Positions 16,221 through 25,158 of a stretch of 64,000 bases of DNA are shown one piece after another. The notes beneath the pieces were generated by a model that was given only the letters and a program-made list of their open reading frames with translations, was not told the DNA's origin and made no database searches. The stretch spans positions 1-64,000 of the forward strand of contig NZ_VMNH01000030.1 of NCBI RefSeq assembly GCF_007625115.1, written 5' to 3'. The position numbers and the translations under genes are program-made. This DNA comes from Sedimenticola selenatireducens (GTDB lineage Bacteria; Pseudomonadota; Gammaproteobacteria; Chromatiales; Chromatiaceae). Position 1 is the first letter of the stretch. Every line of letters begins with the position of its first letter.

Positions 16221-18640
16221 GTTTGTACCCCTCTCTCTTTCATCCATTCCAATTGCCATCCATCACCACACTGCGCTTCAAAGCGTTTGACCTGGGCGAC
16301 CTCTTCTTTGCCCGACACCGCCACAAATGAGAGCGCTAACGGCCCCAGGTCAAGCCGGTATCGGCGTTGACCCAGGGGCGAGCTATAGTAGTAGTCCCGT
16401 TTTGGTGTCAACTGACTGATTATCTTAAGCTGTGTACTGTTGATGCCCAGCCGCTGATAGAGCGCGGCGGACTCCTCTTCCAGAGCTTGCGGATTGGCCA
16501 GATATATCTTGGTCAAGCAGCTCTCATTAATCACATCGAGAATCCCGCTGTGGGCGGCATCGGTGAGTGATTGGGTCGCCAGGACCACCGCGCAATTGGC
16601 CTTACGCAGCACTTTGAGCCATTCGCGGATCTTGGCTCTAAACGCAGGATGCCCGAGCATCACCCAGGCCTCGTCCAACGCGATCATTGCCGGCTGACCC
16701 TTGAGGCGCTTTTCAATCCGGTAAAACAGATAATCCAGCGCCGGGAGTACCGCCCGCTCACCGAGCCCCATTAAGTGACCGACTTCGAATATCTGAAAGT
16801 GTCCCGCTTTCAGCGAGTCACTTTCGGCGTCGAACATCTGCCCGAATGGTCCCTCCGTGGTGTAGGGTTCAATCGCGTCCTTGATTTCTGGCGATTGGAC
16901 AGTGGCGTGATAGTCGGTCAGGGTTTGATGGTGGGAGCCTTTCAGCAGCAGTAGAGATCGATGGATCTCCTTGCGATGCTGAGGGGTCAACTGGACACCC
17001 TGCAACTCAACCAGCATTTCAATCCACTGCGAGGCCCATGCGAGATCCCTTTCGGTCTGCAGGTCTTTGAGTGGTGCAAAAGCAATCTCAGCCCCGTCGC
17101 CGCCTATATCATAGTGATCACCACCGAGACCCTTGGTCAGAGCGTAGGCGGAATAGTCTTTATCAAATCCAAACATTGTGGCGTTGGGGTAGCGTAAAAA
17201 CTGCGCCATGATGAAGGCCAGCTTGGTCGATTTTCCCGACCCGGTTGGGCCAAGCATCAAGGTATGACCGATATCACCCACATGAAGGTTAAAGCGCCAC
17301 GGAGTCGAGCCATCCGTAGCCCCGTAAATCAACGGCGGGCTTTTGGGTGGATAAAACGGACAGGGGTTGTGATCTCTACCCGCCCAGACCGAGGTCAGTG
17401 GTAACAGGTGCGCCAGGTTAAGGGTGTGCATCGGAGGGCGGCGGATATTCTGCACACCATGCGATGGCATGGAACCCAACCACGCCTCCAATGCGTTGAT
17501 CGTCTCCAGCCGTGCGCCAAAGCCCAGATTACGGATCAACGTGATGACCTGCTTGGCCGACTCTTCGACGGTGGCCACATCTTCATCCATCAGAATAATG
17601 ACCGAGGTATAGTAGCCATAACGCACGATACCGCTTGCAGCTTCCGCCTTAGCGTTGACCACATCATTGGTCATGTCCCTGGCGTCCAGGTCGATCTTGC
17701 CGTTCTGAGTGTTGAACATCTGATCGCGCATGGTGCGTTCTTTCTGTTCCCACACCTTGCGAAATCGCTCTAACTCTTGTTCCGCCTCATAGGCCTCCAG
17801 GTAGATGAAGCGGGTATTCCAGCGATAGGAGATCGGTACTTGATCAAGGTGGCTTAGCACATCGGGGAAGGAGTCCTGGGGGAACCCATCGAGGGCGACT
17901 ACCCGAATATGGTTCTCTCCCACAATTGGCGCGATACCGCCCCGAAGATCCTGGCTACCGATGACGGTATCCAGGTACATCGGCACGCTGGGGAGGTTGA
18001 TCGGCTGACGAATGCCGGTACTGATCCAGTGCAGATAAGAGAGCAGTTCATCCCTGATCTGGTTTTCCCCTTGCTCACTGACAAAAGCGTGGCCTTTTAG
18101 GCGGGTCATCTGGAAGAAGGCCCCTAGCCTGTCTTCCAGCTCCGCAACCGTCGCCGTGAACCGCCTCAGCTCCGCCGTCGCGCTGTGCGTTTGGGTCTTA
18201 CCGTCCTCCTCGTAAACGTAGTTTCGGAGTTTTGACTTGCCGCTGGTGGGCGGTAGATAAGTGAGAAACAGCACGTGGAGCGATTCGTAGTAGTTGCCAT
18301 GTTGCTCGAACAGCGCGCGACGCTCTTCATCAATCAGGCGACTGATGGGATCGGGAAAGTGGGATGCCTCCCGGTTGGCATAGGCGGCTACCGGAGTACG
18401 TATGCAGTCATGGTGCGTCATCCACCCAGATCCCAGCATAGACAGCGCGGTATTGACCTGGGCCGCTTGGGCGTTACGTTGTGACGGCAAGGCACTGGAT
18501 AGATCGTCGCCCCGATAGATCCAGCCTGCCGTAAAGCTACCATCCTTCCCCTGGATGATGCCGTCCTCGATTTCCGCGGCATAGTTCAGGAGATCCGGAA
18601 ACCCCTTCAGGGTTTGACGAAATTGTTTTAACGCCAGCAT
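16217..18640 (-). CDS. trbE: TrbE, VirB4-like T4SS ATPase
   Basis: The 807-residue protein is the VirB4 ATPase. An N-terminal CagE/TrbE domain (FRQTLKGFPDLLNYAAEIED) precedes the nucleotide-binding domain with Walker A MLGPTGSGKSTKLAF (around residue 455), Walker B MIALDEAWVMLGHP (around 650) and the VLATQSLTDAAHSGILD motif (around 690). It powers pilus biogenesis and substrate transfer. It overlaps trbD by 13 bases and trbJ by four. Confidence 0.97.
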   Translation of the reverse strand: MLALKQFRQTLKGFPDLLNYAAEIEDGIIQGKDGSFTAGWIYRGDDLSSALPSQRNAQAAQVNTALSMLGSGWMTHHDCIRTPVAAYANREASHFPDPISRLIDEERRALFEQHGNYYESLHVLFLTYLPPTSGKSKLRNYVYEEDGKTQTHSATAELRRFTATVAELEDRLGAFFQMTRLKGHAFVSEQGENQIRDELLSYLHWISTGIRQPINLPSVPMYLDTVIGSQDLRGGIAPIVGENHIRVVALDGFPQDSFPDVLSHLDQVPISYRWNTRFIYLEAYEAEQELERFRKVWEQKERTMRDQMFNTQNGKIDLDARDMTNDVVNAKAEAASGIVRYGYYTSVIILMDEDVATVEESAKQVITLIRNLGFGARLETINALEAWLGSMPSHGVQNIRRPPMHTLNLAHLLPLTSVWAGRDHNPCPFYPPKSPPLIYGATDGSTPWRFNLHVGDIGHTLMLGPTGSGKSTKLAFIMAQFLRYPNATMFGFDKDYSAYALTKGLGGDHYDIGGDGAEIAFAPLKDLQTERDLAWASQWIEMLVELQGVQLTPQHRKEIHRSLLLLKGSHHQTLTDYHATVQSPEIKDAIEPYTTEGPFGQMFDAESDSLKAGHFQIFEVGHLMGLGERAVLPALDYLFYRIEKRLKGQPAMIALDEAWVMLGHPAFRAKIREWLKVLRKANCAVVLATQSLTDAAHSGILDVINESCLTKIYLANPQALEEESAALYQRLGINSTQLKIISQLTPKRDYYYSSPLGQRRYRLDLGPLALSFVAVSGKEEVAQVKRFEAQCGDGWQLEWMKERGVQT

Positions 18641-18957
18641 GGTTTAGTCTTCCTTTTCTGTGACTCTTTGACCGTCCTTGGGGATCTCGCCGGGTAGTAG
18701 GCCTGGTATTGCCGGTGTCGTATGTATATTTTGGACATCATCGGATCGGCCTTCGCCATTTCGCGCAAGGCGTATATGCCGCCGATCCAAAACAAGATCC
18801 CGATAAAAGCACTGGGCCAGTTCATAAAAATGAAAATGAAACAGGCGCAGATCAAACCCAGGAACAGAAACAGTTCACGTTCGGCTCCGGCTATAAGCCG
18901 GGGTCGCGTCAAAGAGCGGCGGATTGGTACGGTGATTAAATCCTGCTCTTGTTTCAT
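18628..18957 (-). CDS. trbD: TrbD, VirB3-like T4SS protein
   Basis: A 109-residue protein with the VirB3 layout: IRRSLTRPRLIAGAERELFLFLG then a membrane hairpin (LICACFIFIFMNWPSAFIG, LFWIGGIYALREMA) and a basic tail (DPMMSKIYIRHRQYQAYYPAR). VirB3 works with VirB4 at the inner membrane. It starts three bases after trbC. Confidence 0.92.
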   Translation of the reverse strand: MKQEQDLITVPIRRSLTRPRLIAGAERELFLFLGLICACFIFIFMNWPSAFIGILFWIGGIYALREMAKADPMMSKIYIRHRQYQAYYPARSPRTVKESQKRKTKPCWR

Positions 18958-18960
18958 GAG

Positions 18961-19275
18961 CTAAATCACCGCGCCAGTAGCACCGAACAGCGTGGTCAAT
19001 ACGTTGGTCGCTGCAACAATCAGCGCAATGACCAGCACAATGATGATCAGCTTTCTGGCGAAGTCATTCACTTCACCACCCCAGATCAGCATTGCGCCGG
19101 TAATGACAATGGCGATGAGTGAGATTGCCAGGGCCACTGGTCCGGTGATTGAGTTGGTGATAGTTTGGAGTGGGTTTTCCCACGGTAGGCCAGTGGCGGT
19201 GCCGGCGGTAGCGTCCGTAACCATGAGGGCGAAAATTAATCCGACCCAGAATATTTCCTTATATCGCGTGAACAT
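18961..19275 (-). CDS. trbC: TrbC, VirB2-like pilin precursor
   Basis: A 104-residue pilin precursor when started at 19275 (MFTRYKEIFWVG, with AGAGG upstream), overlapping trbB by 17 bases. A signal peptide (WVGLIFALMVTDATA) is followed by two hydrophobic helices (SITGPVALAISLIAIVITGAMLIW and KLIIIVLVIALIVAATNVL, shown here in part) joined by a short polar turn GGEVNDFARK. In RP4 this pilin is cut and circularised by TraF, and a TraF homologue is present at 53915. Confidence 0.93.
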   Translation of the reverse strand: MFTRYKEIFWVGLIFALMVTDATAGTATGLPWENPLQTITNSITGPVALAISLIAIVITGAMLIWGGEVNDFARKLIIIVLVIALIVAATNVLTTLFGATGAVI

Positions 19276-20230
19276 GAGAAACCTCTTGGACTGTTTCAAA
19301 TTGGTATTCCCCCTCACGCAGCTTCTGGAGCCAGCACACCTCTTTGACTTGAGGTGGTGATCCCTCCTTGCGCTTGGGCATATAAATGACTAGATCAACA
19401 GCATTGGCGATAGCTTGTCTTTTATCTGTGCCGGGTAGTCCCTCCTCTACGTATTCTTGAAATTTATGCACTCCCTCCCGTGCCGAATTGGCGTGTAAGG
19501 TGAGTACCCCGCCTTCATGTCCGGTATTCCAGGCCTGAAGCACAACGGATGCCTCGGCACCTCGCACTTCACCGACAATAATTCTGTCCGGCATTTGCCG
19601 CATGCCGTTGCGCAATAGCGCTCGCATACTGACGGTTTCAGTAGCGAGTTTGAATGACCGATCGGGGGAGCTGCATTGCAGCTCTGGGGTGTCTTCGAAG
19701 ATCAATATGCGATCTTCTGGTGTGGCGCGGGCAATCTCTTTCAGGATGGCGTTGGTGAGTGTGGTTTTACCGGAACCTGTACCTCCCACCACAAGGATGT
19801 TATAGCGGCTGAGTACCGCGCTTCTAATCGCGGCACACTGTCGTTCATTCATGATGCTCTGATCGACATAGCTTTCTAAGCTAAAGACGACACGGGCGGG
19901 TTTACGAATGCAGAACGTTGGGGCGGTACTGATGGGTGATATATCACCGATGAAACGCTCGCCGCCGGGTAGTTTGGCTTCAACGACCGGGGAGTCTTCG
20001 GTGATGGTACTGTGAACCAATGACGCGACTGTGCGGATCAGGCTGATTGCCTGATCCGGCTCCATGTCTCCGGCATATTCCTTGGCTTGCCCTGCCCGGT
20101 TTATCCAGATCTTGCCATCATCATTGAGATAGATGTCACTGACCTTGGGATCTTCCAAAGCGGTGGCAATGAGTATGCCTAGTTCCGTGTTGAGCTTCCG
20201 CCGAAGGCGGTTTAAACGATCCATCGTCAT
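19259..20230 (-). CDS. trbB: TrbB, VirB11-like T4SS ATPase
   Basis: A 323-residue secretion ATPase with Walker A ILVVGGTGSGKTTLTNA, Asp box RILIFEDTPELQC, Walker B MPDRIIVGEVRGAEA and His box NTGHEGGVLTLHANSA. VirB11 is a hexameric traffic ATPase that switches the machine between pilus assembly and DNA export. First gene of the trb operon; ATG at 20230 or 20224 (AGGGA favours the second). Confidence 0.96.
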   Translation of the reverse strand: MTMDRLNRLRRKLNTELGILIATALEDPKVSDIYLNDDGKIWINRAGQAKEYAGDMEPDQAISLIRTVASLVHSTITEDSPVVEAKLPGGERFIGDISPISTAPTFCIRKPARVVFSLESYVDQSIMNERQCAAIRSAVLSRYNILVVGGTGSGKTTLTNAILKEIARATPEDRILIFEDTPELQCSSPDRSFKLATETVSMRALLRNGMRQMPDRIIVGEVRGAEASVVLQAWNTGHEGGVLTLHANSAREGVHKFQEYVEEGLPGTDKRQAIANAVDLVIYMPKRKEGSPPQVKEVCWLQKLREGEYQFETVQEVSHVHAI

Positions 20231-20448
20231 CCCTGCTTTAACTTGCAGGGCAAATATATTACACAGAAATTAAACTGTAAAGTCCTTTTTTTCCCTATAA
20301 ATAATTAATTATTACAATTAATTAAACAAGAAAGTCTGCAATTAATAATAATAAAAAGGCTAATATATAATACTTAATATTATTTATTATACTTACGAAA
20401 TAAGCGATTATACAGGTCACTAGGATTTTTACTATTCAGGATCCCCGA
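20231..20448 (-). promoter_or_regulatory. A+T-rich promoter region of the trb operon
   Basis: About 220 bases, very rich in A and T (ATAATTAATTATTACAATTA and similar), between the XRE gene and trbB. Several TATAAT-like words occur, so the start point cannot be fixed by eye. No terminator is visible behind the XRE gene, so it may be cotranscribed with trb in part. Confidence 0.5.
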
Positions 20449-20673
20449 TTATTTTTGTTGTGTGACGAATAACACATAAACCTCAACACCCAACACTTTG
20501 GCGATAGCCTCTATTTTGTCGATGGAGATATTCACCTTGGAATGCTCCACCATGCCGACAAAAGATCGAGAGAGTCCGGATGCCTCCGCCAGCTGGTTCA
20601 CCTGCATCCCTTTTATTTTTCTGAGTCGCCGGATGTTTTGTGCCAATACGTCTCTTGTTTCGGACATTGTCAT
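20449..20673 (-). CDS. Small XRE-family regulator upstream of trbB (TrbA-like position)
   Basis: A 74-residue protein that is almost only a helix-turn-helix (NIRRLRKIKGMQVNQLAEASGLSRSFVGMVEHSKVNIS cut into its two helices), ending VEVYVLFVTQQK. In IncP plasmids the regulator TrbA precedes trbB in the same direction, and this gene has the same place, though sequence similarity to TrbA was not established. Likely represses the trb promoter. Confidence 0.75.
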   Translation of the reverse strand: MTMSETRDVLAQNIRRLRKIKGMQVNQLAEASGLSRSFVGMVEHSKVNISIDKIEAIAKVLGVEVYVLFVTQQK

Positions 20674-21015
20674 GCTCCCACGGCCGGGTTCTTGCCCCGT
20701 TTTTATGATTATCTGATACGCTTATTGTCCATGAAACCGCTCTCCGGTTTCCAGTACTGTTTTCTCTTCGAAATATCACGGTATCTCATTGGCGTACTTG
20801 ATATTTATGATGGTGCTTCAGTGCCTCCTTCCGTGTGAATTGTATGCAAACCCTAACCGGCCTCGACGACGCGCAAGGGGTTCACTTCGTTCAGTCTGCG
20901 TTCCCGTGTCCTCGCTGCGCTGCGGGCCGCTCCATCCACTGGCCTGACCCCTGGCCCCTCGCCTTTCCTGCCGGTTGACCTGGTTGCACATTCACACTGC
21001 AAAAGGAGCTACACC
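20674..21015. other. Intergenic region between the XRE gene and the small plasmid gene
   Basis: About 340 bases with no gene. It contains GC-rich palindromic words typical of this plasmid's spacers (GGTTCACTTCGTTCAG, GCTGCGCTGCGGGCCGC, 20.88-20.93 kb) and must hold the divergent promoters for the XRE gene and for the gene at 21016. Confidence 0.35.
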
Positions 21016-21198
21016 ATGAGCACAAACAAATCCAAAAGACCCTCACTGATCGCCTACACCGTGACCGGAGAGGGAGAAAACACCTTCTTCCACAAGATCG
21101 GTGCTGCCTGGTCCAACAGCAAGGGCGGCTATCAGATCAAACTGGCTGCGCTTCCGGTGAATGGTGAAATCGTTCTCCTGCCGCCTAAAGAGGAATAA
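21016..21198 (+). CDS. Small conserved plasmid protein
   Basis: A 60-residue protein (MSTNKSKRPSLIAYTVTGEG, then FFHKIGAAWSNSKGGYQIKLAALPVNGEIVLLPP in two parts). Proteins with the pattern YTV...F..IG.A..H/N..G.GY.I.L.ALP..G.IVL.P are widespread on conjugative elements and have no assigned function. AAAAGGAG lies eight bases before the ATG. A decayed copy of this gene lies at 56.2 kb on the other strand. Confidence 0.7.
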   Translation: MSTNKSKRPSLIAYTVTGEGENTFFHKIGAAWSNSKGGYQIKLAALPVNGEIVLLPPKEE

Positions 21199-21244
21199 CA
21201 GCACAACGGCCGGGCTTCGGCCCGGCCAGAAAAAGGAGATAGAG

Positions 21245-21391
21245 ATGGGAATTCTGCTGACCATTACGATTATTGTTGCCATGGCCTACTTGGTGGGATT
21301 CATGGTCGGTCTTATATTGGGTGCTATTTGGTTGCTGCTTGGAGAAGGGTTGAATAGCATTTTCAGCAATCTCCTATTCAATCAAAAATGA
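21245..21391 (+). CDS. Small single-helix membrane protein
   Basis: A 48-residue protein (MGILLTITIIVAMAYLVGFM) that is nearly all membrane helix, with AAGGAGATAGAG just before the ATG at 21245. It follows the gene at 21016 by 46 bases and probably shares its transcript. Its last 18 bases overlap the end of the convergent cap4 gene. Function unknown. Confidence 0.5.
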   Translation: MGILLTITIIVAMAYLVGFMVGLILGAIWLLLGEGLNSIFSNLLFNQK

Positions 21392-22888
21392 TGGTTGATA
21401 GCCTTTGTTTCCTTGTCCATCAAAATCAAATTCATAAACAATTACAGGCCCTATCCCCTGGTGCTGTTGGCCAAGGTAAAAAAGGAAACTATTTGGGCAT
21501 GCAGCGAATACATGCACAGTTGCTCCGAAATTATCGATCTTTACTTCACGAATAAATTGAGCCAGCTGCTGCGCGAGCTTGGAAGAATGCTGTCCTCCGG
21601 AAATACATTGCTGCCCGGGGCCCGAATGCGGCATCGCTGTTACCATGTGCCCCACACTAGGCAAAGATGCATCAATATAGCGCTGCATGTGCGCTTCAAC
21701 AGACTGAGTAATGCTGATGCCGACCGCAATATCAGGTGAGCCGCCCAGGGTATTGTTCGTAATCTTTAATGCATCTCCCGCGGTCCTGTCGTCCGCGCAC
21801 CAGGCCCTGAGACCGCCAACTATGCCCTTTTGCATTAGCTCTAAATGAATGCCTGATTTCACATGATAAACCGTGCCTGCTAGGTAAGCGATCGACGCGT
21901 GTGCGTTCATCACAAGACGAAGGTCAGATGATCGATGCGCCATATCTGTAAGGAAAGATTCAACAAGAGGTTTGATGTCGGCCTGCCATTCCCTACCCTC
22001 TTCAAGGTAGCGTTGCCGAAACAAGTGATTGAGATGCAGTGTGTTATCCGGTTCCGCCGAAACCAGATCAGTTGCGAGCCCTAAAAAACTGTGAATCGCA
22101 ATTAATAACGATCCCACCGGCTCAATTGGTGTCCCAACCCATAGCCCTTCTTCCTTGGCCACCTCTACCAAATTCCCCCTATTAAAAGTATCAATCTTGC
22201 GCCCATTTAGTTTTTGAGCTAGATCGTCGTAACGAAAATCTGACCTTGCATCATTGTCAGGCTTTAGGCCAACAGCAACCGCGTTAGTATTAACTTCTTG
22301 CCGAAGCTCCTCGAGCGATCGGTAACCGTCAAATATTCGCAGCTTGGACAAGATCGGTTTGAGTTGCTGGTCACTCTCTAATTTCAGGTGCTTGCGCCAG
22401 CAGGCGCGAACACTTCCCATTAAGCTATTGTCCGTCCTGGTGCTAAATAACTTCTCCAACAGGATGGAATGATCATTCTTAGAGATCAGGCCTGACAATG
22501 GATCGGAGTCGGCGATCCGGTCGGTGGTCAGAAAAACGAATGCAGATCCATCTGGCTTTCTGGTCACGGCATCCCTCAGCCTTTGGAGCAAGGACACACT
22601 TTTGGCAGAGATAAATTGAGGATCAGTGAGGTGTTCGAAACCAAAACGACCACCAGCACTGACGTGCCACTTTATCTGATAGCATTCCTCGGTAATACGC
22701 TCCGTCCCGCCACGGGGAATTGGCGTGTCATATAGCACGACAACATCATCAAACCCTTTGGGGCTGGCAGATTCAAATATCACCTCGTGAACATGGGTTT
22801 CTGGCCTAAGAAGTTTAAACGCGTGCAACCAAAAAATACGCGCTTGGTAGTTAAAGCCATTGTGAATTGCCGTCGTCGTGTTTGCCAA
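21374..22888 (-). CDS. cap4: Cap4-type CBASS effector: DUF4297 nuclease with SAVED sensor domain
   Basis: The 504-residue protein has an N-terminal restriction-like nuclease domain of the DUF4297 type (NGFNYQARIFWLHAFKLL, acidic residues in GFDDVVVLYD, and the QIKW core motif at 71-74 with Lys73 as catalytic lysine) and a C-terminal ~200-residue SAVED domain (start near GGSPDIAVGISITQSVEAHM, end IGPVIVYEFDFDGQGN). In CBASS the SAVED domain binds a cyclic oligonucleotide and activates non-specific DNA cleavage, killing the infected cell. It is the last gene of the operon, 11 bases after cap3. Assignment of the SAVED part is by position and pattern. Confidence 0.85.
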   Translation of the reverse strand: MANTTTAIHNGFNYQARIFWLHAFKLLRPETHVHEVIFESASPKGFDDVVVLYDTPIPRGGTERITEECYQIKWHVSAGGRFGFEHLTDPQFISAKSVSLLQRLRDAVTRKPDGSAFVFLTTDRIADSDPLSGLISKNDHSILLEKLFSTRTDNSLMGSVRACWRKHLKLESDQQLKPILSKLRIFDGYRSLEELRQEVNTNAVAVGLKPDNDARSDFRYDDLAQKLNGRKIDTFNRGNLVEVAKEEGLWVGTPIEPVGSLLIAIHSFLGLATDLVSAEPDNTLHLNHLFRQRYLEEGREWQADIKPLVESFLTDMAHRSSDLRLVMNAHASIAYLAGTVYHVKSGIHLELMQKGIVGGLRAWCADDRTAGDALKITNNTLGGSPDIAVGISITQSVEAHMQRYIDASLPSVGHMVTAMPHSGPGQQCISGGQHSSKLAQQLAQFIREVKIDNFGATVHVFAACPNSFLFYLGQQHQGIGPVIVYEFDFDGQGNKGYQPSFLIE

Positions 22889-22899
22889 AGAGGTCTACC

Positions 22900-23397
22900 T
22901 CATTCAATAGCCCGGCCTCTTCGACCTAGGCTCTCGTCGTCTCTTAGAATGCCCGCTCCCACGGTACCATTGGGTAGATACACTGTAACGCTACCCTCCA
23001 GGGACCTAGAGGCATCTAAGCGTGCGATCATTAAGATGAGGAAGTTTGCGCCCGTCTCCCCATGGCAAGTGAGATCAATCATTGTGGCATGGTCTCGCTT
23101 GCTTGGGGCCGGTGCAAACAGTGGGTGTGAGTGCCATTCCCCAAGATAGTTAAATTGTTGATATCGGTGCTCCGTTCGTGAAAAGAAATTGCAGAGAGAA
23201 TATAGTGCCCACTTTGCATTTCGTACGAAACTCGCCACCAAACCTCCTCGTCGCTGAAAAGTCATTTCAGCTATCCGGAACTCACCTGGTGCCAATTGCT
23301 CCCCCATCACGATTCCACCAATCTCGTGGCTACCGGCTCTCTCAAGCTCGTCAATTAGGCGCACTCGCCATTCAGCTGGCAGTGTCAGTTTTACCAC
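22900..23397 (-). CDS. cap3: Cap3, JAB/JAMM-family deconjugating peptidase of CBASS
   Basis: A 165-residue JAMM metalloprotease: Glu25 in SHEIGGIVMGE and the metal motif EWHSHPLFAPAPSKRD (His89, His91, Ser99, Asp102). In type II CBASS Cap3 removes the CD-NTase from the targets to which Cap2 has conjugated it. It overlaps the end of cap2 by 26 bases. Confidence 0.9.
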   Translation of the reverse strand: MVKLTLPAEWRVRLIDELERAGSHEIGGIVMGEQLAPGEFRIAEMTFQRRGGLVASFVRNAKWALYSLCNFFSRTEHRYQQFNYLGEWHSHPLFAPAPSKRDHATMIDLTCHGETGANFLILMIARLDASRSLEGSVTVYLPNGTVGAGILRDDESLGRRGRAIE

Positions 23398-25156
23398 GGC
23401 TCACAAGGTCTTCAAATAGTTGCTTAACAAAGTCGAGTCCGGCTGCGTGTGTTGAGCTGTCCATGGGGGAATCGGATGTCCATGACCCAATATCGTGAGA
23501 ATCGATGGGGAACACCTGCAACGGTTGGTCAAAGATCCATTGTCTTTGGAGGCCAACAAGATAAGCCGGATTTGGAAACCTGCTCGGTTCCCGCTCGAGC
23601 AGAGTATCGGCTACGAGCTGGCAAGCCAGGTGTGCAATAGTTGATACTTCGGCATCCGTGGCAATAATTGGTGATTGATTGCTCCGCTCAATCGCATAAT
23701 TGGCTCCCGTTTCCGGAGATATGGCGTTTTTCTCCTTAGCAATGCGCCCCGCCGCATCGTTGATCGCTTGGCGAAGAGTGAATGGTTCGGGGTCTCTATC
23801 GGGCCTCGCACGTGCAATTAGACCACCTATACCACCCGCGTAAATCTCCAACCAAACCAGCGGGCGGCGCGATTGCCTTGCAATATGTGCACACAGATTA
23901 AACGCATCAGCGTTTGCAGTCGCATCAATAATCACCGAGGCGTTCCCCATGGCCGCTGTTGCCGATGCGGCTGTAGTTGCTGATTCTTGCCCGGCCAACC
24001 GCACGCGGTGACGGTAAACTTCTATCTTGGAGTTGACTAAGGCTAACCGATCCGCAACAGCATCTACTTTATGCTGGCCAACATGGCGCCAGTCACTGTC
24101 ATTCCGGACTAAATTATCTGGCTGCAGGAGATCGTCATCGATCAAGACAAACCTATTCACGCCTGAACGTGCCAAAGACGTTGCGATCTTACTGCCTACT
24201 GATCCAAGCCCAACAATAGCAACGGTCGTGTCAGATAATTCAGCGCTGTCTGGGCCTAAACGCACGCTGGCGGGTGATGTTTCAGCAATAACCGTTGAAC
24301 ACAACCAAAGCTTCTGGCGACTACCCCAGCGCATTGTGAGCTGCCATGAGCTATCTGCCGAGCGCATCAGCACAAAATCAACTCGGGTTTCACACAGTGG
24401 GTCGGATTCGCCATCCAGAATCGGTAATGTCTCCCCATCAAGATAGGATGCTAGCGCCTCTGCATTCGAAAGAGCATCAGTTAGCGCCGCCTCCTGATTG
24501 CCTCCCTTTACTAGTCCTATGACGCTAAATCCGTGACGAGAGAGTTCTTCAGGAACTTCGCTAAAAACTAACGGACCATTGCCCTGAATCTCAAGCTTGA
24601 AGAGAAACACGATGGAGGCTTCGTTATGGTATATCTGTCTAAAGTGTGCAATCGCCCAATCGCCGTCTTTGACGCCACCAAGCTCTGCCAATGCTGCGGG
24701 CGTTATGATAAACCTGACGTACTTTCCGCGCTGTTCTTGCCCTTGAGTTACGGAATGGCGAGATGGAATGACAGTCGCGCCTTCAGTTCGACGCGCCTCT
24801 TCATCAGCCAAAAGTCGATGGGCACTCACAAGCATATCTGCAGCAGTATTCTGATCGCGGTGCCAATTGTCTGGTCCAAGCTCAAGGCAAAGGTCACCAC
24901 CCACACCATATTGATGACTGGACCAGCAAGCCGGCTGGCGAGGTCGCACTGACGGGGGTGCACTGGGATAATGGGAGGGGAACCGGACTCTAACCTCGTA
25001 TCGCTCCCCTGAGTGTAAGCATATAGAGCAATCGAGAGTTACGTCTGCACCATCGATCTGCCAGTAAACTGAGTCAAGCCATGAGGTTTCTGTCGCTAGC
25101 TCCTCGACCGTCGCACGCTCTCTTTCCAGTCGAGCCAGATCGGTTAAGAACCACAC
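23372..25156 (-). CDS. cap2: Cap2, fused E2-E1 ubiquitin-like ligase of CBASS
   Basis: The 594-residue protein fuses an N-terminal E2-like domain (residues ~1-150; SHYPSAPPSVRP and the probable catalytic Cys90 in GGDLCLELGPDNW) to a ThiF/E1-like adenylating domain (from ~300; nucleotide loop AIVGLGSVGSKIATSLARSG at 313-332, LIDDDLLQPDNLVRND). Cap2 activates the C-terminus of the CD-NTase and joins it to cellular targets, priming second-messenger synthesis. I could not place the usual E1 transfer cysteine: in residues 440-500 there is no Cys. Two bases separate it from the cdn gene. Confidence 0.9.
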   Translation of the reverse strand: MWFLTDLARLERERATVEELATETSWLDSVYWQIDGADVTLDCSICLHSGERYEVRVRFPSHYPSAPPSVRPRQPACWSSHQYGVGGDLCLELGPDNWHRDQNTAADMLVSAHRLLADEEARRTEGATVIPSRHSVTQGQEQRGKYVRFIITPAALAELGGVKDGDWAIAHFRQIYHNEASIVFLFKLEIQGNGPLVFSEVPEELSRHGFSVIGLVKGGNQEAALTDALSNAEALASYLDGETLPILDGESDPLCETRVDFVLMRSADSSWQLTMRWGSRQKLWLCSTVIAETSPASVRLGPDSAELSDTTVAIVGLGSVGSKIATSLARSGVNRFVLIDDDLLQPDNLVRNDSDWRHVGQHKVDAVADRLALVNSKIEVYRHRVRLAGQESATTAASATAAMGNASVIIDATANADAFNLCAHIARQSRRPLVWLEIYAGGIGGLIARARPDRDPEPFTLRQAINDAAGRIAKEKNAISPETGANYAIERSNQSPIIATDAEVSTIAHLACQLVADTLLEREPSRFPNPAYLVGLQRQWIFDQPLQVFPIDSHDIGSWTSDSPMDSSTHAAGLDFVKQLFEDLVSRGKTDTAS

Positions 25157-25158
25157 AA

